Source of the DNA: Dugong dugon
Taxonomy: Eukaryota; Chordata; Mammalia; Sirenia; Dugongidae
Direction: 5' to 3'
DNA length: 64,000 bases
Assembly (NCBI GenBank): GCA_030035585.1
Contig: CM057481.1
Coordinates: 56,057,128-56,121,127, forward strand
Shown here in pieces: positions 34,856 to 46,974 of the stretch. Position 1 is the stretch's first letter. Each line of letters begins with the position of its first letter. The position numbers were made by a program, and so were the translations under genes. The notes under the pieces were generated by a model. It worked only from the letters and a program-made list of their open reading frames with translations. It was not told the DNA's origin and ran no database searches.

Positions 34856-35065
34856 AACCAAACCAAACTCGTTACTATCAAATTGATTCTGACTCATGGC
34901 AACCTTAAGTGTTGCAGAGTAGAAATGCTTCATAGTGTTTTCTTGGCTGTAATCTTTACAGAAGCAGATTTCCAGGCCTTTCATCTTCGGCAACCCTGAG
35001 TGCATTCGAACCGCCAAGCTCTAGTTCAGTAGTCTAGCACAAACTTTTGAGTTACCCAGGGACTT
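34856..35065 (-). mobile_element. AfroSINE, long subtype
   Basis: Inverse copy. Tail AAACTCGTTACTATCAAATT, with CCAGGCCTTTCATCTTCGGC inside. It is inserted in the old L1. Confidence 0.83.
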
Positions 35066-35388
35066 CCATCAGTTATTAGGGAAATGCAAATCAAAACCAC
35101 AAAGAGATATCATTTCACATCCACTAAGATAATTATGATTAAAAAAATAGAAATCAACAGTTGGTGAGGATGTGGAGAAACTGGAAGCCTCATCCATTGC
35201 TGGTGGGATTGTAAAATGGTGCAGCCACTGTAGAAAACAGTTTGGAGATTTCTCAAAAACTTAAATATAGAATTACCATATGACTTACCAATTCCACTCC
35301 TAGGTATGTACCCCAAAAACTTGAAAGCAGAGACTCAAATAGATACTTGTACATGAATGTTTACTGCAGCACTATTCACAATAGCCAA

Positions 35389-35541
35389 ACCTATCACCCT
35401 TGAGTCGATTCTGACTCATGGTGACCCCATATGACAGAGTAGAACTGCCCCATATGGTTTCTAAGGAATGGCTGGTGGATTCAAACTGCCCGACCTTTTG
35501 GTTTATAGCCGAGCTCTTAACCACTGAGCCACCAGGGCTCC
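35389..35541 (-). mobile_element. AfroSINE, short subtype
   Basis: Inverse copy ending GAGCCACCAGGGCTCC. The target repeat ATTCACAATAGCCAAA on the left recurs as ATTCACAGTAGCCAAA on the right. Confidence 0.92.
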
Positions 35542-35598
35542 ATTCACAGTAGCCAAAAGGTAGAAAAACCCAAGTGCTCATCAATAGATAAATGGATA

Positions 35599-36670
35599 GC
35601 TCAATTGGCATGACACAGCTTATAAAGACAATGCTCTACATTCTACCTTGGTGAGTAGTGTCTGGGGTCTTAAAAGCCTATGAGCGGCCATCTAAGATAC
35701 TCCACTGGTCTCATCCCTTCGGGAGCAAGGGAGAATGAAGAGAACAGGATACAAGGAAAAGATTAGTCCAAAGGACTAATTGTCCACAGCTACCAAGGCC
35801 TCCACCGGACTGAGTCCAGTACAGCTAGATGGTACCCGGCTACCACCACTGACTGCTCTGACCAGGATCACAAGAGAGGGTTCTGGACAGAGCTGGAGAA
35901 GGATGTACAGCATAATTCTAACTCACAAAAAGAAAGGACCAGATTTACTGGCCTAAAGGAGACTGGAGAAACCTCGAGAGTATTGCCCCCAGACACCCTT
36001 TGAGCTCAGTGGTGAAGTTACCTCCGAGGTTCACTGTTCAGCCTGGGAGTGGACAGCCCCGTAAAACCAAATGAGACTAACGAGGTATAGGAGTTCAGTG
36101 ACAAGAGCCAAAAGGCAGAAGGGGACAAGGAAGCTGGTGATAGGGAACAAGATTGAGTAAGGATATTGTTGAGTTGGCTGTTTTGTGAGATGGGGGGTTA
36201 CTTTCTCTCTTTGCTTTAGCTTCATCATCTGCAAAATGAAGCTAATAGTACCCCCTGGCAGAAGGGGACAGGAAAGCTGGTGATAGGGAACCCAAGGTTG
36301 AGTAAGGATAGTGTTGATGTGTTGTGAGATTGTTAACCATTGTCATAGGGCAACATTTGTAGTAACTGTTTAATGAGAAACTCTTTTGTTCTGTAAGCCT
36401 TCCTCTTAAGTGAGAATAACAGCACAATTGGAAGAGCATAGTCAATGTCACTGAACTGTGTACGTAGAAATTTTTGAAACGGTGTATCTTTGGCTATCTG
36501 TATTTTCACCAAAAAAAAAAAAAAAAAAAAAAAGAAGTTGAGAAGTTAGAGGGTTAATATGTTGTCAGGTTGTTAACCAATGTCATAAAACAACATGTGT
36601 ACTGCTGTTTCATGAGAAACTATTTGTTCTGTAAGCCTTCACCTGAAGTACAATAAAATATTAAAAAAAA
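35599..36670 (+). mobile_element. Young 5'-truncated L1 (3' UTR) inside the old L1
   Basis: 1072 bp of the same L1 3' UTR as the full-length copy, in sense orientation with a poly(A) end. The 15-bp duplication ATAGATAAATGGATA lies at 35584-35598 and 36671-36685. It contains the foreign patch at 36172-36251. Confidence 0.93.
36172..36251 (+). other. Patch of unique DNA copied from the 20.8-kb locus
   Basis: From GAGTTGGCTGTTTTGTGAG to TAATAGTACCCCCTGG this is the exact inverse complement of the MIR flank beside the L1 fragment at 20462-20847. Near identity continues about 70 bp into the adjoining L1 module with two mismatches, then the sequences diverge. Confidence 0.9.
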
Positions 36671-36800
36671 ATAGATAAATGGATAAACAAAATGTGGTAC
36701 ATACGTACCGTGTAATATTACTCAGCCCTAAAGAGAAATGAAGTTTTGTTATATGTACAACATGGATGAACCTTGAAAACACTGTGCTGAATGAAATAAA

Positions 36801-36950
36801 AAGCAAACCCCCTCCTGCTGAGTTGATTCCGACTCATAATGACCCTATAGGACAGAGTAGAATTGCCCCATAGGGTTTCCAAGGAGCAGCCGGTAGATTG
36901 GAACACCTGACCTTTCGGTTAGCAGCTGAGCTCTTAACCACTGCACCAGT
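36801..36950 (-). mobile_element. AfroSINE, short subtype
   Basis: Inverse copy: GCTGAGTTGATTCCGACTCA to CTGAGCTCTTAACCACTGCA, inserted in the old L1 3' UTR. Confidence 0.9.
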
Positions 36951-37814
36951 CAGACACAAAAGGACAATTATTATGTGATCTCACTTAGATGGAATATCTA
37001 GAACAGGCACCTGCATAGAGACACAAGTTTATTAGTGGTTACCAGGGGCTGGGGGAAGGGGAATTGGAAAGTTACTACTTAAAGGGTACTGAGTTTCTGT
37101 TTACGGAGACAAAAATATCTGGAAATCGATATCAGTGATGGTTGTACAATGCAGTGAATGTAATTAATGTCACTGAATTATACACTTAAAAATGGTTAAA
37201 ATGACAAATGTTTTATCTATTTTACCACCATAAAATTAAAAAAAAAAATGAACACCTCCAAAGAAAAGCAGAAAAGGATGTTAATAATTCACAAAAGAAG
37301 AAATACAAAAAGGGCAGAAATGTGCAGTTTTCAATGACTAGTCAGGTTGAGTATTCTTTCATGAATCAGTTTGGCCAATATTAAAAAGAAAGATAATATG
37401 AAAGAGTTGCAAGGGTGCCGTGTTATAGTGTACATATAGTATACCAAGAGCCTTAACAGTGTAATACCTCTTAACTCAAGATTTCTACTTGTAGGAATTT
37501 ATCTTAAGTTATTCAGAATCACAGTATCAGAAATACTAAATAATCATCAAAAGAAGAATACCTAGACTTGGTGTCCTGGGCAAGATGCAGTCTATTTTAT
37601 GCCTTCTGCTAAAAACAAAACAAAAAACAAAAACCTGGAAAAAACATATAATTCCCCTAGCAGAGGACTCTGAAAAATAGAGAAAAGGCAGACTGGCTAG
37701 GGATCTTGAGACTCAAGGAGCAACCCAGCAGTGAGATCCTGGCTGTCTGTTGTTATTTTCTCCTATGTACTCCAGCCTACAAGCTAGAAAAGCCTACAAA
37801 CCCAGAAATGCCAA

Positions 37815-38027
37815 TGTTGTTGCTGTTGTTAGGTGCCATTGAATTGATATTGACTGATAGCAACCCTAAGTGACAGAGTAGAACTGCCCCATAGGGTTTC
37901 CTAGGCTGTAATCTTCATAGGAGCAGATCGCCAGATCTTTCTCCTGCAGAACTGCTGGGTAGGTTTGAACCGCCGACCCTTCAACCTTTCTGTTAGCAGC
38001 CCAGGGCTTAACCATTGTACCAGCAGG
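37815..38027 (-). mobile_element. AfroSINE, long subtype
   Basis: Inverse copy with tail TTGTTGCTGTTGTTAGGTGC and internal GGCTGTAATCTTCATAGGAG. Confidence 0.88.
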
Positions 38028-38032
38028 TGCAT

Positions 38033-38034
<2 letters not shown>

Positions 38035-38065
<31 letters not shown>
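38035..38065 (+). repeat. (CA)n microsatellite
   Basis: About 15 uninterrupted CA units directly beside the SINE head. Confidence 0.97.
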
Positions 38066-38070
<5 letters not shown>

Positions 38071-38427
38071 CCCAGGAAAAAAATGCTTTCTGTAGCCTGA
38101 AGGACAAGGGAAATGGCAACCAAACAGTACAGAAACCTTTAACAAGACCTGTCTAGTCTTGAGATGAGCACCATGGAAAAAAACTACACCCATCCCCCAC
38201 TCTAATGCCATGGCAGCAGCAGAATCGTGGTCCGAATCTCGTCTTCCATCTCCCTCCCCCAGAGCACTGAGGCTGTGTCCCTCCTCTGTGGAGCCTGTGG
38301 ACAGAAGCTGACTTCCACCATCCCCTCATAGTGAGGAGGAGGTGTGCCTATCCCCAGTGTATCCCACGGCCAAAGCCTGTCGTCCACACTCCCCACAGTT
38401 AACTAGGTAGCACGCTTTCACACATTC

Positions 38428-38616
38428 ACGCATTGGTTAAGAGTTTGGCTTCTAACGAAAAGGTTGGCAGTTTGAACCTACCCAAGGGCACCATGGGAAG
38501 AAGATCTGGCGATGTGCATCTGTAAGGATTATAGCCAAGAAAACACGATGGGGCAGTTCTATTCTGCCACCCACGGTGCTGTAAATTGGAATAACTTGAG
38601 GGCACCCAACAATAAC
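38428..38616 (+). mobile_element. AfroSINE, long subtype, diverged
   Basis: CATTGGTTAAGAGTTTGGCT head and GAGGGCACCCAACAATAAC tail. Confidence 0.8.
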
Positions 38617-39654
38617 CTCCCCCACACAGATTGCCTCAGAACTCTGACTTCCGTCAACCCCTGCTGTAAGGAGGCACACCCCTCTCCTAGAAAGCTTCTG
38701 CACAGAATTCTGATTTCCAACCCCACCACTACTGCCCCAGCAAGGAGGAAGCCTTTGGGAAGAATGTGACTCCATCCTTTTTGCAGTGACAAGGTGATAC
38801 CCTCTCCCAGCTGAGTCAGTGGGTAAAATCCTATCTCCTGCCCCCAGTCTGCATTAATGAGGCATGCCTCTTTCCTTCCCCAGCCATGTTTGAGGAGACC
38901 ATGGGGTGGAGTCCTGTCATCAAGCTAACACACAAGTGGGGCAGGCCAGAATAACACTGCAGGGGCTTCTAAACTAAATTGACATTTGAACCATGACCCA
39001 CCAGAGTGGACCATGATGTGCATTTTGAACCTAAATAGGTTGATTACCTGCTAAAATAGAAAAATTTCAATAGGAATCAGACTCTGATAACAATATTCAA
39101 AATCTCCCCGAATACAGTCCAGAATTTCTCGTCATACTAAGAAACAGGAAAATTTAAACTCACATGAAAAAAAGACGATTAACAGATGCTAACACTGCAG
39201 TGACACAGATGTTGGAATTATCGGACAAGGATTTTCAAGCAGCTGTCATAAAAACACTTCTGAAACAAATAAAAAATAGAGTATCTTGGCAAGGAAATAG
39301 ACTATATAAGGAGGAACTAAATTGGAATTTTAGAACTGAAAAACACAATCACTGAAATTAAAAAAAAAAACAAACAGAAACACCTCACTGGATCATTTTA
39401 ATATCAGAAATGAGATAGGAAAGAATCAGTAAACTTGAAGATAGATCAATACAAATTATCCAGTCTGAACAATACAGAGAAGATAGATTGGAAAAAAATG
39501 AACTGAGTATCAGAGACAGTAACAAACTCACCTTCACATCACTGAATTCCCCCAAGGAGAGAATAAGAATATAGAGTTGAAAAAATATTTGAAAAAAATG
39601 AATAAAACTGTCCAAATTTGGTGAAAAACAAACTTAAAAGTTCAAGAGTACACA

Positions 39655-39800
39655 TGTGAAAATAAGTTTTCATTTCTCTGGGGTAAGTATCCAGGAGTAT
39701 TATTACTGGTTTGCATGATAAATGTATGTTTGAATTTGTAAGAAAAGTTTCCAAACTTTTCCAGAGTTGCCATTCTACACTCCACCAGCAATGTGTGAGA
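39655..39800 (-). mobile_element. L1 ORF2 3' fragment
   Basis: TTTCATTTCTCTGGGGTAAG and CATTCTACACTCCACCAGCA are the inverse of the L1 ORF2 C-terminal region. Confidence 0.7.
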
Positions 39801-39809
39801 GATCCAGGT

Positions 39810-41010
39810 GCTAAAATGAGGAAGTATGTGCCTTGGAGTTTAATAAGACATCCCAACTGCCAAGATGTGGTCTCAGCAGAAAATGCCAATAAGATGCTCT
39901 TACAATGAGGTGGTTTTTCATGCCTAGAAAGGAGTGTTAGGGACGGCCTGGGGAATAATTTCTTCCTGCTTTGTGGCTACATGAGCGATGATTGACTGAC
40001 TGCCTTCTAGTCTGACTGCCAAACCCTGGATTTCCTTGGTTGGTCCAAGGTGTCTTTGAGTTAGAGAAAGACATCCCTTAGAGCTGGGCCACTGCTCCAT
40101 GCAGTGGTCCAGAGAAGCAATGACAAGTTCAAGGTCTATCTTCCATTTAATCTCCAATGGAGACTAGAATCCATATGCATTTCCAAAAACTATCCCCATT
40201 CCACACACACACAGGGGAAGAGACTATGTGAGAAACTGTCTAAGAAAGGAGAATTTTGCCTCTTAAGTTTCCACCTGAAAGAGTCTCCCTGTCAGAAAGA
40301 TAGAAAGTACTGTGTTATCACGAGCAATATCAGTCCCAATGACTGTGTTTGAATAAACCATACACAGAAAAAGGAAAAAATATCAAACCAAACTCTGTTT
40401 TATGGCATCCCCATGGCGGATCCTAGTGCATGTCAATTTACTGAATCAAAGTAAAGCCATTGTTGGTACAAGTGTCTAATGACAGAATTAAACAGTTGAT
40501 CATTGGCAATGTCTGAGCCTTGTTTTAGTCTTTCAATGAACATGTAAAGTAACATCTACCCATTGGTTCACAGTTAAAATTAAGAAAGTTCAGGAAACAA
40601 AAAAGTTCCCTTTTTCCTTTACCTGTTTTTGTTTTCTTCTTCTGATCTTTGGAATATCTGTGGCGTGGTACAGATCAGTTGCTAGAGATGTCTTTATAAA
40701 CCAGATGTATTCAACATGTACATCGCTTCAATCATTGAGAATAATTCTGGGCTCATCTAATGGGAGTTTCAGATACTACAGCACATCGACTTCAATTTTC
40801 CTGCAGTTTTCATCTTCCAGTCATATCAGGAAATTTAGTTGACCAGACAGCCCCAAGATACTGAAGGACATACATAGTTAATTTGTCCATTAGAAGCTGA
40901 GATGTTTTGAAGGGTAGGCAGATAATTCTCAGGCAACCCGATTCTTTCAATTATTGTAAGAATTGTTAATGAAGCGGCATGTTTAAAACATAGCTCCACC
41001 AGGGTGAGTG
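39810..41010. other. No gene seen
   Basis: Unique-looking sequence without recognised repeats or exon signatures. Confidence 0.35.
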
Positions 41011-41285
41011 GTATCCCCTTGGATTTTTAAAACTTTTTGTTTTGAAATAATTACAGATTCACAGGAAGTTTCAAAGACAGTACAGAGAGATCCCTTGTAT
41101 ATTTCACCCAGATTGCTCACTGGTTACAATTTACATAATTATAGTACAATATCAAAACTAGGAATTTGACATCGATACAATGTGTGTGCATAGTTGTATG
41201 TCATTTAATCACATGTAACCACTACAGCAATCAAGATGTAGAACTATTTCATTACCACAAAGATCACTTTGTGGTATCTATTATT

Positions 41286-41653
41286 AAGGATTGAATTGTG
41301 TCTCCCCAAAGTTATGCTGAAGCCCTAATTCCTGTACCTGTAAATACGACCTTGTTGAAAAAAAGGGGGTTTCTTTTGTTATGTTAATGATGGCATATCG
41401 TAGGGTGGGTCCTAAACCTTATGTCTTCTGGGTGGTGTCTTATAAAAAGAACAGAATAAATGGGGACACACACAGGAGGAAGAGACCCTATGCGAAACTG
41501 TCCATAAGCCAAGGAATGCCAATAAGGAAGAACCCTCCTCTCAAGCCGATGCCCTGATTTGGACTTTAGCCTCCAAAACTGTGAGACAATAAATTTGTCT
41601 TCTTTGAAGCCACCTAGTTGTGGTATTTTTGTTGTGACAGCACTAGGTAACTA
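41286..41653 (+). mobile_element. MaLR-type solo LTR
   Basis: Starts GGATTGAATTGTGTCTCCCC and ends CACCTAGTTGTGGTATTTTTG plus GCACTAGGTAACTA, with AATAAA near 41589. It has the organisation of an ERVL-MaLR LTR and splits the old L1. Confidence 0.8.
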
Positions 41654-41937
41654 CCATTCCCATTTTATAGTCACACCTCCTCCCTACCATGCCCACCATC
41701 CCTAATCCTTGGCAATCACTAATCTGCTTTTCATCTCTATAATTCGTCATTTTTAGAAAGTTATATAAATGGAATCATACAGTACGTGATCTTTTGAAAT
41801 TATCTTTTTTTCACTCAGCACAGTGTCCTTGAAATCTACCCAAGCTGCATGTATCAATACTTCACTCTTTTTTTTTTTTTTATTGTTGGGTAGTATTCCA
41901 TGGTGTGGATGTACCACAGTCTGTTTAGGCAATCACC

Positions 41938-42140
41938 CACTGAACCCAGTGCTGTCAAATCAATTCCAACTCATGGCAACCCTATAGGACAGAGCTGAAC
42001 TACCCCATAGGGTTTCCAAGGCTGTGATCTTTATGGAAACAGACTGCCACATCTTTCTCCCGTGAAACAGCTGGTGGGTTCAAATCACTGAGCTTTCAGT
42101 TAGCTGCAGAGTGCTTTAAGCACTGCACCACTAGGGCTTC
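41938..42140 (-). mobile_element. AfroSINE, long subtype
   Basis: Inverse copy with GTGCTGTCAAATCAATTCCA tail and GTGCTTTAAGCACTGCACCA head, inside the old L1. Confidence 0.87.
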
Positions 42141-42561
42141 TCTCACCTGTTGAACATGTTGATTATTTCCAGTTTGGGGCTATTACAAATAAAGCTGCTG
42201 TAAATAATCATGTATAGGTTTTTGGGCAAACACAAGTTTTTATTTCTCTGGGATAGATTCCCAGGTGTGCCATTGCTGAATCATATGGTAAGCGTACATT
42301 TAGTTTTTTTTGTATACGTATTTTTTTTTTTTGAAAAGCTGCCACACGTTTTTGCAACATGGCTGTACCATTTTACATTCCACCGGTAATGAGCAGGTGA
42401 TCTGGTTTCTCTACATCCCCACCAGCATTTGTACTGTCACTATTTTTTACTTCAGCTCTTCTAATAGGCATGTAGAGATATCTCATGGTGATCTTCGTTT
42501 CATTTTGCTAATGGCTAGTGACGCTGATTATTTTTTCTTGTGCTTATTTGTCATTCTTATA

Positions 42562-42712
42562 AACCCTGGTGGCATAGTAGTTAAGAGCTATGGCTGCTAA
42601 CCAAAAGGCTGGCAGTTTGAATCCACCAGGAGCTCCTTGGAAACTCTATGGGGGCGGTTCTACTCTGTCCTATAGGGTTGTTATGAGTCAGAATCGACTC
42701 AATGGCAATGTG
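42562..42712 (+). mobile_element. AfroSINE, short subtype
   Basis: AACCCTGGTGGCATAGTAGT head, GAATCGACTCAATGGCAATG tail, inside the old L1. Confidence 0.92.
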
Positions 42713-44740
42713 TTTGTTTTTTGGTGTATGTACTGTTTGGTGAAATGTCTGTGCATGCTGTTTTCCCATTTTCCAATTATATTGCCTTTTTTTATGTTGA
42801 GTTTTGAGAGTTCTTTATACAGTCTAGATGGGTCCTTTATCAGATACGTGGTTAGCAAGTATTTCTCCCACTCTGTAGTTTTTCTTCCTTTAAATATAAT
42901 TTTTTATGGCACAAAAACTTTTAATTTTGATGATTCTGACTTATGTACGACATCCTCTTTATTTTCTCCTCTTTGTTTTGTTTTTACTATCATTATAGCC
43001 ACCCTAGTGGCTATGAAGTTATATCTTATTATGGTTTTATTCACAATTATTTAGTGACTAATGATATTGAGCCTCTTTTCATGTGTGTATTGGCCATCTG
43101 TATATCTTCTTTGGAGAAAAGTCTGTTCAAATACTTTGCCTGTTTTTTAATTGCAGAATTTGGCTCTGTTGTTGAGATGTAAGAGTTCTTTATATATGCT
43201 GAATATTAGACCCTTATCTGTTGTATGACTCACAAATATTTGTTTCCATTTTGGGGTAGTCTACATCCTAATTTAATCACATCAGCAAAGCCTCTTTTCC
43301 AAATAAAGTTAACATCCAGAGATTAGAACCTGCTATCTTTAAGGACCATTATTTACCATACTACACTTGGGGTCCAACTCCATTCTTTTTGTATGTGGAT
43401 ATCCTGTTGACTCAGCAATATTTTTTGAAAAGCCTCTTCTTTCCTCCATTGAATTGTCTTGGCATCTTTGGCAAAAATCAATTGACCATAAATGTATGAG
43501 GTTTTTTTCTGGTCTTTCAATTCTATCCCATTGGTCTGTGTGTTCCTCCTTCTGCTAGTACCACACTTTGATTACTGTAGCTTTGTAGTAAGTTTTAAAA
43601 TCAGGAATTATAAGTCCTCCTACTTTGTTCTTCTTTGTCAAGACTGTTTTGGCTATTTGAGTACCTTTGAAATACCGCATGAATTTTAGGATCGGTTGGT
43701 AAATTTCTACCAAGAAAAAAAAAGGGCTATTAAAATTTTGATAGGGATTGCATTCAGTATATCAATTTGGGGAGTATTGACATCTTAGCAAAATAAAGTC
43801 ATCTAATCTATGGACACAGGTTATCTGTTTTGGTCTTCTTTAATTTCTTTCTATGATGTTTTGTAGTTTTCAACATACAAGATTTGCTCTTCTTTTGTTA
43901 AATTTATTCCTAAGTATTTTACTCCTTTTGATACTATTGTAAATGGAATTGCTTTCTAAATTTCATTTTCAGATTGCTCATTGCTTATATATAGAAATAC
44001 AATTGAGTTTTGAATACTGATCTTGTATCCTGCAACCATGCTGAACTTGTCAGCTATAATAGTTTTTTTTATGGATTCCTTAGGATTTTCTATATACAAG
44101 ATCACGTTACCTGCAAATACACACAGTTTTGCTTCATCCTTTCCAATCTGGATGCCTTTTTCAATTTTCTTGCATAATTTTCCTGGCTAGGACCTTCAGT
44201 ACAATGTTGAACACAAGTGGCTAAAGCGGGCATTCTTGTCTTATTCCCAGTCATAGGGGGAAAGCTTTTGATCTTTCATCATTTAGTATGTTATCATCTG
44301 TGGATTATTTTGTAGCTTCCCTCTATCAAGTTGAAGAAGTTCCCTTCTATTTCTAGTTTGTTGAGTGTTTTTGTCATAAACAGATGTTGGGAGTTTGTCA
44401 AATGCTTTTCTGTGTCTATTGAGATGATCATGATGTATTTGTCCTTCATTCTATTAATAAGGTATATCGTGCATTGATTTGTTTTTAGATATTGAACCAA
44501 CCTTGCGGAATGTGTACTATGCTGCTGTTGGGTGGAGTGTTCTATAGATGTCAGTTGGGTTAGTTGGTTCATAGTGTTGTTCATGGCTTCTATTTTCTTG
44601 TCTGTCCTCTTTCTAGTTGTTCCCTCCATTACTGAACGTAGGCACCGAAGTCTGACAACTGTTCTTGTTAAATTTCTATTTCTCCCTTCAGTTTTGTCAG
44701 TTTTTGCTCCATGTATTTTAGGGCTCTGTTTTTAGATGAA

Positions 44741-44940
44741 GGAGGCTTGTTTAAGTGCTTGGCTGCTAACCCAAAGGTTGATGGTTCGAACCCACCAGCT
44801 GCTCCATGGCAGAAAGATGTGGCAGTCTGCTTCCATAAAGATTTATAGCTTTGGAAACCCTATGGGGAAGTTCTACTCTGTCCTTCCTGTAAGGTTGCTA
44901 TGAGTTGGAATCAACTCAACAGAAGTGGGTTTGGTTTGGG
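44741..44940 (+). mobile_element. AfroSINE, long subtype
   Basis: GGTTGATGGTTCGAACCCAC (B box) and GAATCAACTCAACAGAAGTG tail, at the edge of the old L1. Confidence 0.87.
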
Positions 44941-45019
44941 GTTTTTGTTTGTTAAATGCATCTGTCCCCTTTTGATACACTTTCTGTCTTAATATAGTCT
45001 GTTGTGACTTAAAATAGAT

Positions 45020-45172
45020 GCAAAAAAACCCTGTAGCCATTGAGTCTTTTCCGACCCATAGTGGCCCTATAGAACAGAATAGAATTGCCCAATAGGGTTT
45101 CTAAAGAGTGGCTGGTAGATTTGAACCACTGACCTTTTGGTTAGCAGCTATAGCCCTTAAACACTGCACCAT
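45020..45172 (-). mobile_element. AfroSINE, short subtype
   Basis: Inverse copy: GTAGCCATTGAGTCTTTTCC to GCCCTTAAACACTGCACCAT. Confidence 0.88.
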
Positions 45173-45239
45173 CAGATATTATAAATATATTTTATACATA
45201 ATTGTCTTTAAAAGGTAGTTAAATAACTCGTGTTCTAGA

Positions 45240-45388
45240 TCAGAGGCCAGAAACCTTGTTTGCTAAAGGGCTAAGTAGTAAATATTTTATGCTTTGCAGG
45301 CTCTCAAATGAGTTTGACTATGTTGTAGTAAAACTTTATTTACAAAAACGGGCAATGGACTGAAGCAGTTTGCCAACCCCTGGTCTAG
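45240..45388 (-). mobile_element. hAT MITE fragment
   Basis: GGGCTAAGTAGTAAATATTT and GTAAAACTTTATTTACAAAA with a CCAACCCCTG end match the family at 21593-21929 in inverse orientation. Confidence 0.75.
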
Positions 45389-45389
45389 A

Positions 45390-46970
45390 TGAATGTTCTT
45401 TGGCTGTGAGATTTATTAACAAGACTCTCTTGTCAATATTATTCTCTCTGCTCTTTTGGGCTATCTCCTCTGCAGAATTCTAGTGAGTAATTTGATTTTA
45501 TGAACTTTCTTCATATTACAGAGATTCTAATCTACCAATGAGTGATGAGTTTATTTGCAATGAACAATTCTGCCTTCTTTAATGTCTTCAGTTCTGAAAC
45601 ATGGAAATGAAAATACATTCTCCTTTTCTTCACTGGCCATGTTGACATTACTGCAAACCTGAGTATTGACACGTGACATAGAATGAACCTGAGACAACAT
45701 AGTATTCTCATTCCAAACCCGAATGACCTGATGCGTGGTTTCAAACGAGTTGCATCTGTGTTCAGGTTAAATCCCTGCAAATCAATTACAAAAGAGCATC
45801 TGAAGATGTATCCTATTTGGCTAAAAATGCGTGAAACCATGTGTTAGAAAATATTTGGCAAATATTGAACCTTCAAGATTCCAAGAATACTCCTGAGATT
45901 TCAGAGGCACAGGGCAGGGAAATCGTGCCCATTCTAACATACAGGTGTGGCAGCAGGAAAATTGAGCATTAATTGATTACTTGCTGCTCAGCAGTATGAG
46001 GCAGTTTGCAGCAGAGTCCAAATGAATGAATTATCAAATCCCAGCTATAAAGCAATGGGATGATAGATGGTGCAGGAAGGTTCTGTTACCAAGACATGTT
46101 ACCCAGAGCTGCAAGAATACCTTCATGCTCTGGGAGGAAAAGAGACATGGATGCAACGTATTTATCCCTATGTTATTATCCTGTGGCACATTTCTTCTAA
46201 GAGCCTTGAATTGCTGCCACAAGCTTCCTCAGTGAGAGGAGGTGGAGGAACAAGTTATCTCAGCTTAACAGACTTGGAAATGATGTCCCACAGTGGCTTA
46301 GTGACACACTGGTGAGCTTGTTTGCTTCAGCCCTGGAGCCCCACCTGGGACAAAATCTGGACAGCTTCCCAAGCTGCCTGCCTTCAACTGTGTTATGGCA
46401 ACAAGTATTTATCTGACTTCAGCTGTGCCTGGTGAGGAGGATAAGGAGGGTAACAGCAGCTACTGGGTGTTGCAAGCTTATCAACTGCCAGGATTTGACA
46501 CATTTATTGTCTCATTTATATTACACAAATAATGCCATGGGGTGATTAAAATGATCCCCATTTTAAAAATGAGAAAACCGAGGCTACGAGTGGTTAAGGG
46601 ACTTAACCCTACTGACCCTCCTCTCTCTGATCCCAAGCTGTCTTTACACACTTTTGCAGTTTCCTTAGCAAACACACCTGCTCTGGTCTGCCTAGCAGGT
46701 GTATTTTATGCCAAACAATAGTGATGTCACTCTGGCTTACTGACCAGTCTCTTGTGAATCTGGGTAGCCTACATTAGCTCTCAGAGCTGCACAGATGACC
46801 ACATTAAGTTGCCAAAAAATGATAGACTGTGGCTCCTTATGACCCACCTGATGGAACTGGTTCTTGGTGGCAACAGCTCCCTAATTCTTACCCCCCTTTT
46901 CCCTGGAGTACAGACAATAAGTGTCATGGGAATCCTGGGAGGCTGCGTGAGCTGGGAAAGTCAAAGAAAC
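45390..46970. other. No gene seen; one MIR
   Basis: A MIR-like element is at about 46468-46640 (CCCCATTTTAAAAATGAGAA). Overlapping frames at 46026-46315 and a 102-residue minus frame at 45532-45840 have no recognised domain. Confidence 0.4.
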
Positions 46971-46974
46971 TGTG

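Larger units (their letters stand above)
34690..37245 (+). mobile_element. Old L1, 3' end of ORF2 and UTR, with nested insertions
   Basis: The sense strand shows the end of ORF2 (CAAAGGACTTGAATAGACAT, then CTGGTGGGATTGTAAAATGG) and a 3' UTR ending ATAAAATT plus an A run near 37240. It is interrupted by SINEs at 34856, 35389 and 36801 and by a younger L1 at 35599-36670. Confidence 0.88.
37560..39600 (+). mobile_element. Old L1 (L1M-like) 5' UTR and ORF1 region
   Basis: GTGACACAGATGTTGGAATT, CGGACAAGGATTTTCAAGCA and CTTGAAGATAGATCAATACA follow the order of an ancient L1M leader and ORF1 start. It is interrupted by two SINEs. Confidence 0.72.
41015..44737 (-). mobile_element. Old L1, ORF2 and 3' UTR, degenerate
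   Basis: The minus strand shows reverse transcriptase remnants ([16 protein letters not shown] near 44420) and the ORF2 C-terminal region. The 3' UTR extends to about 41015. It is interrupted by a MaLR LTR and two SINEs. Plus-strand open frames in this interval are antisense shadows. Confidence 0.85.

Noticed and set aside
38035-38065. CA repeat giving poly-Cys/Val or Thr/His frames
   Set aside because: A plain microsatellite; the translated frames are artefacts.
45532-45840. 102-codon minus-strand frame with several Cys and Trp
   Set aside because: Not recognised as any family and not bounded by splice signals; more likely chance.
46026-46315. Overlapping 69- and 82-codon plus-strand frames that might be an exon
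   Set aside because: No domain, no convincing splice sites on both sides and no coding bias that I can see.
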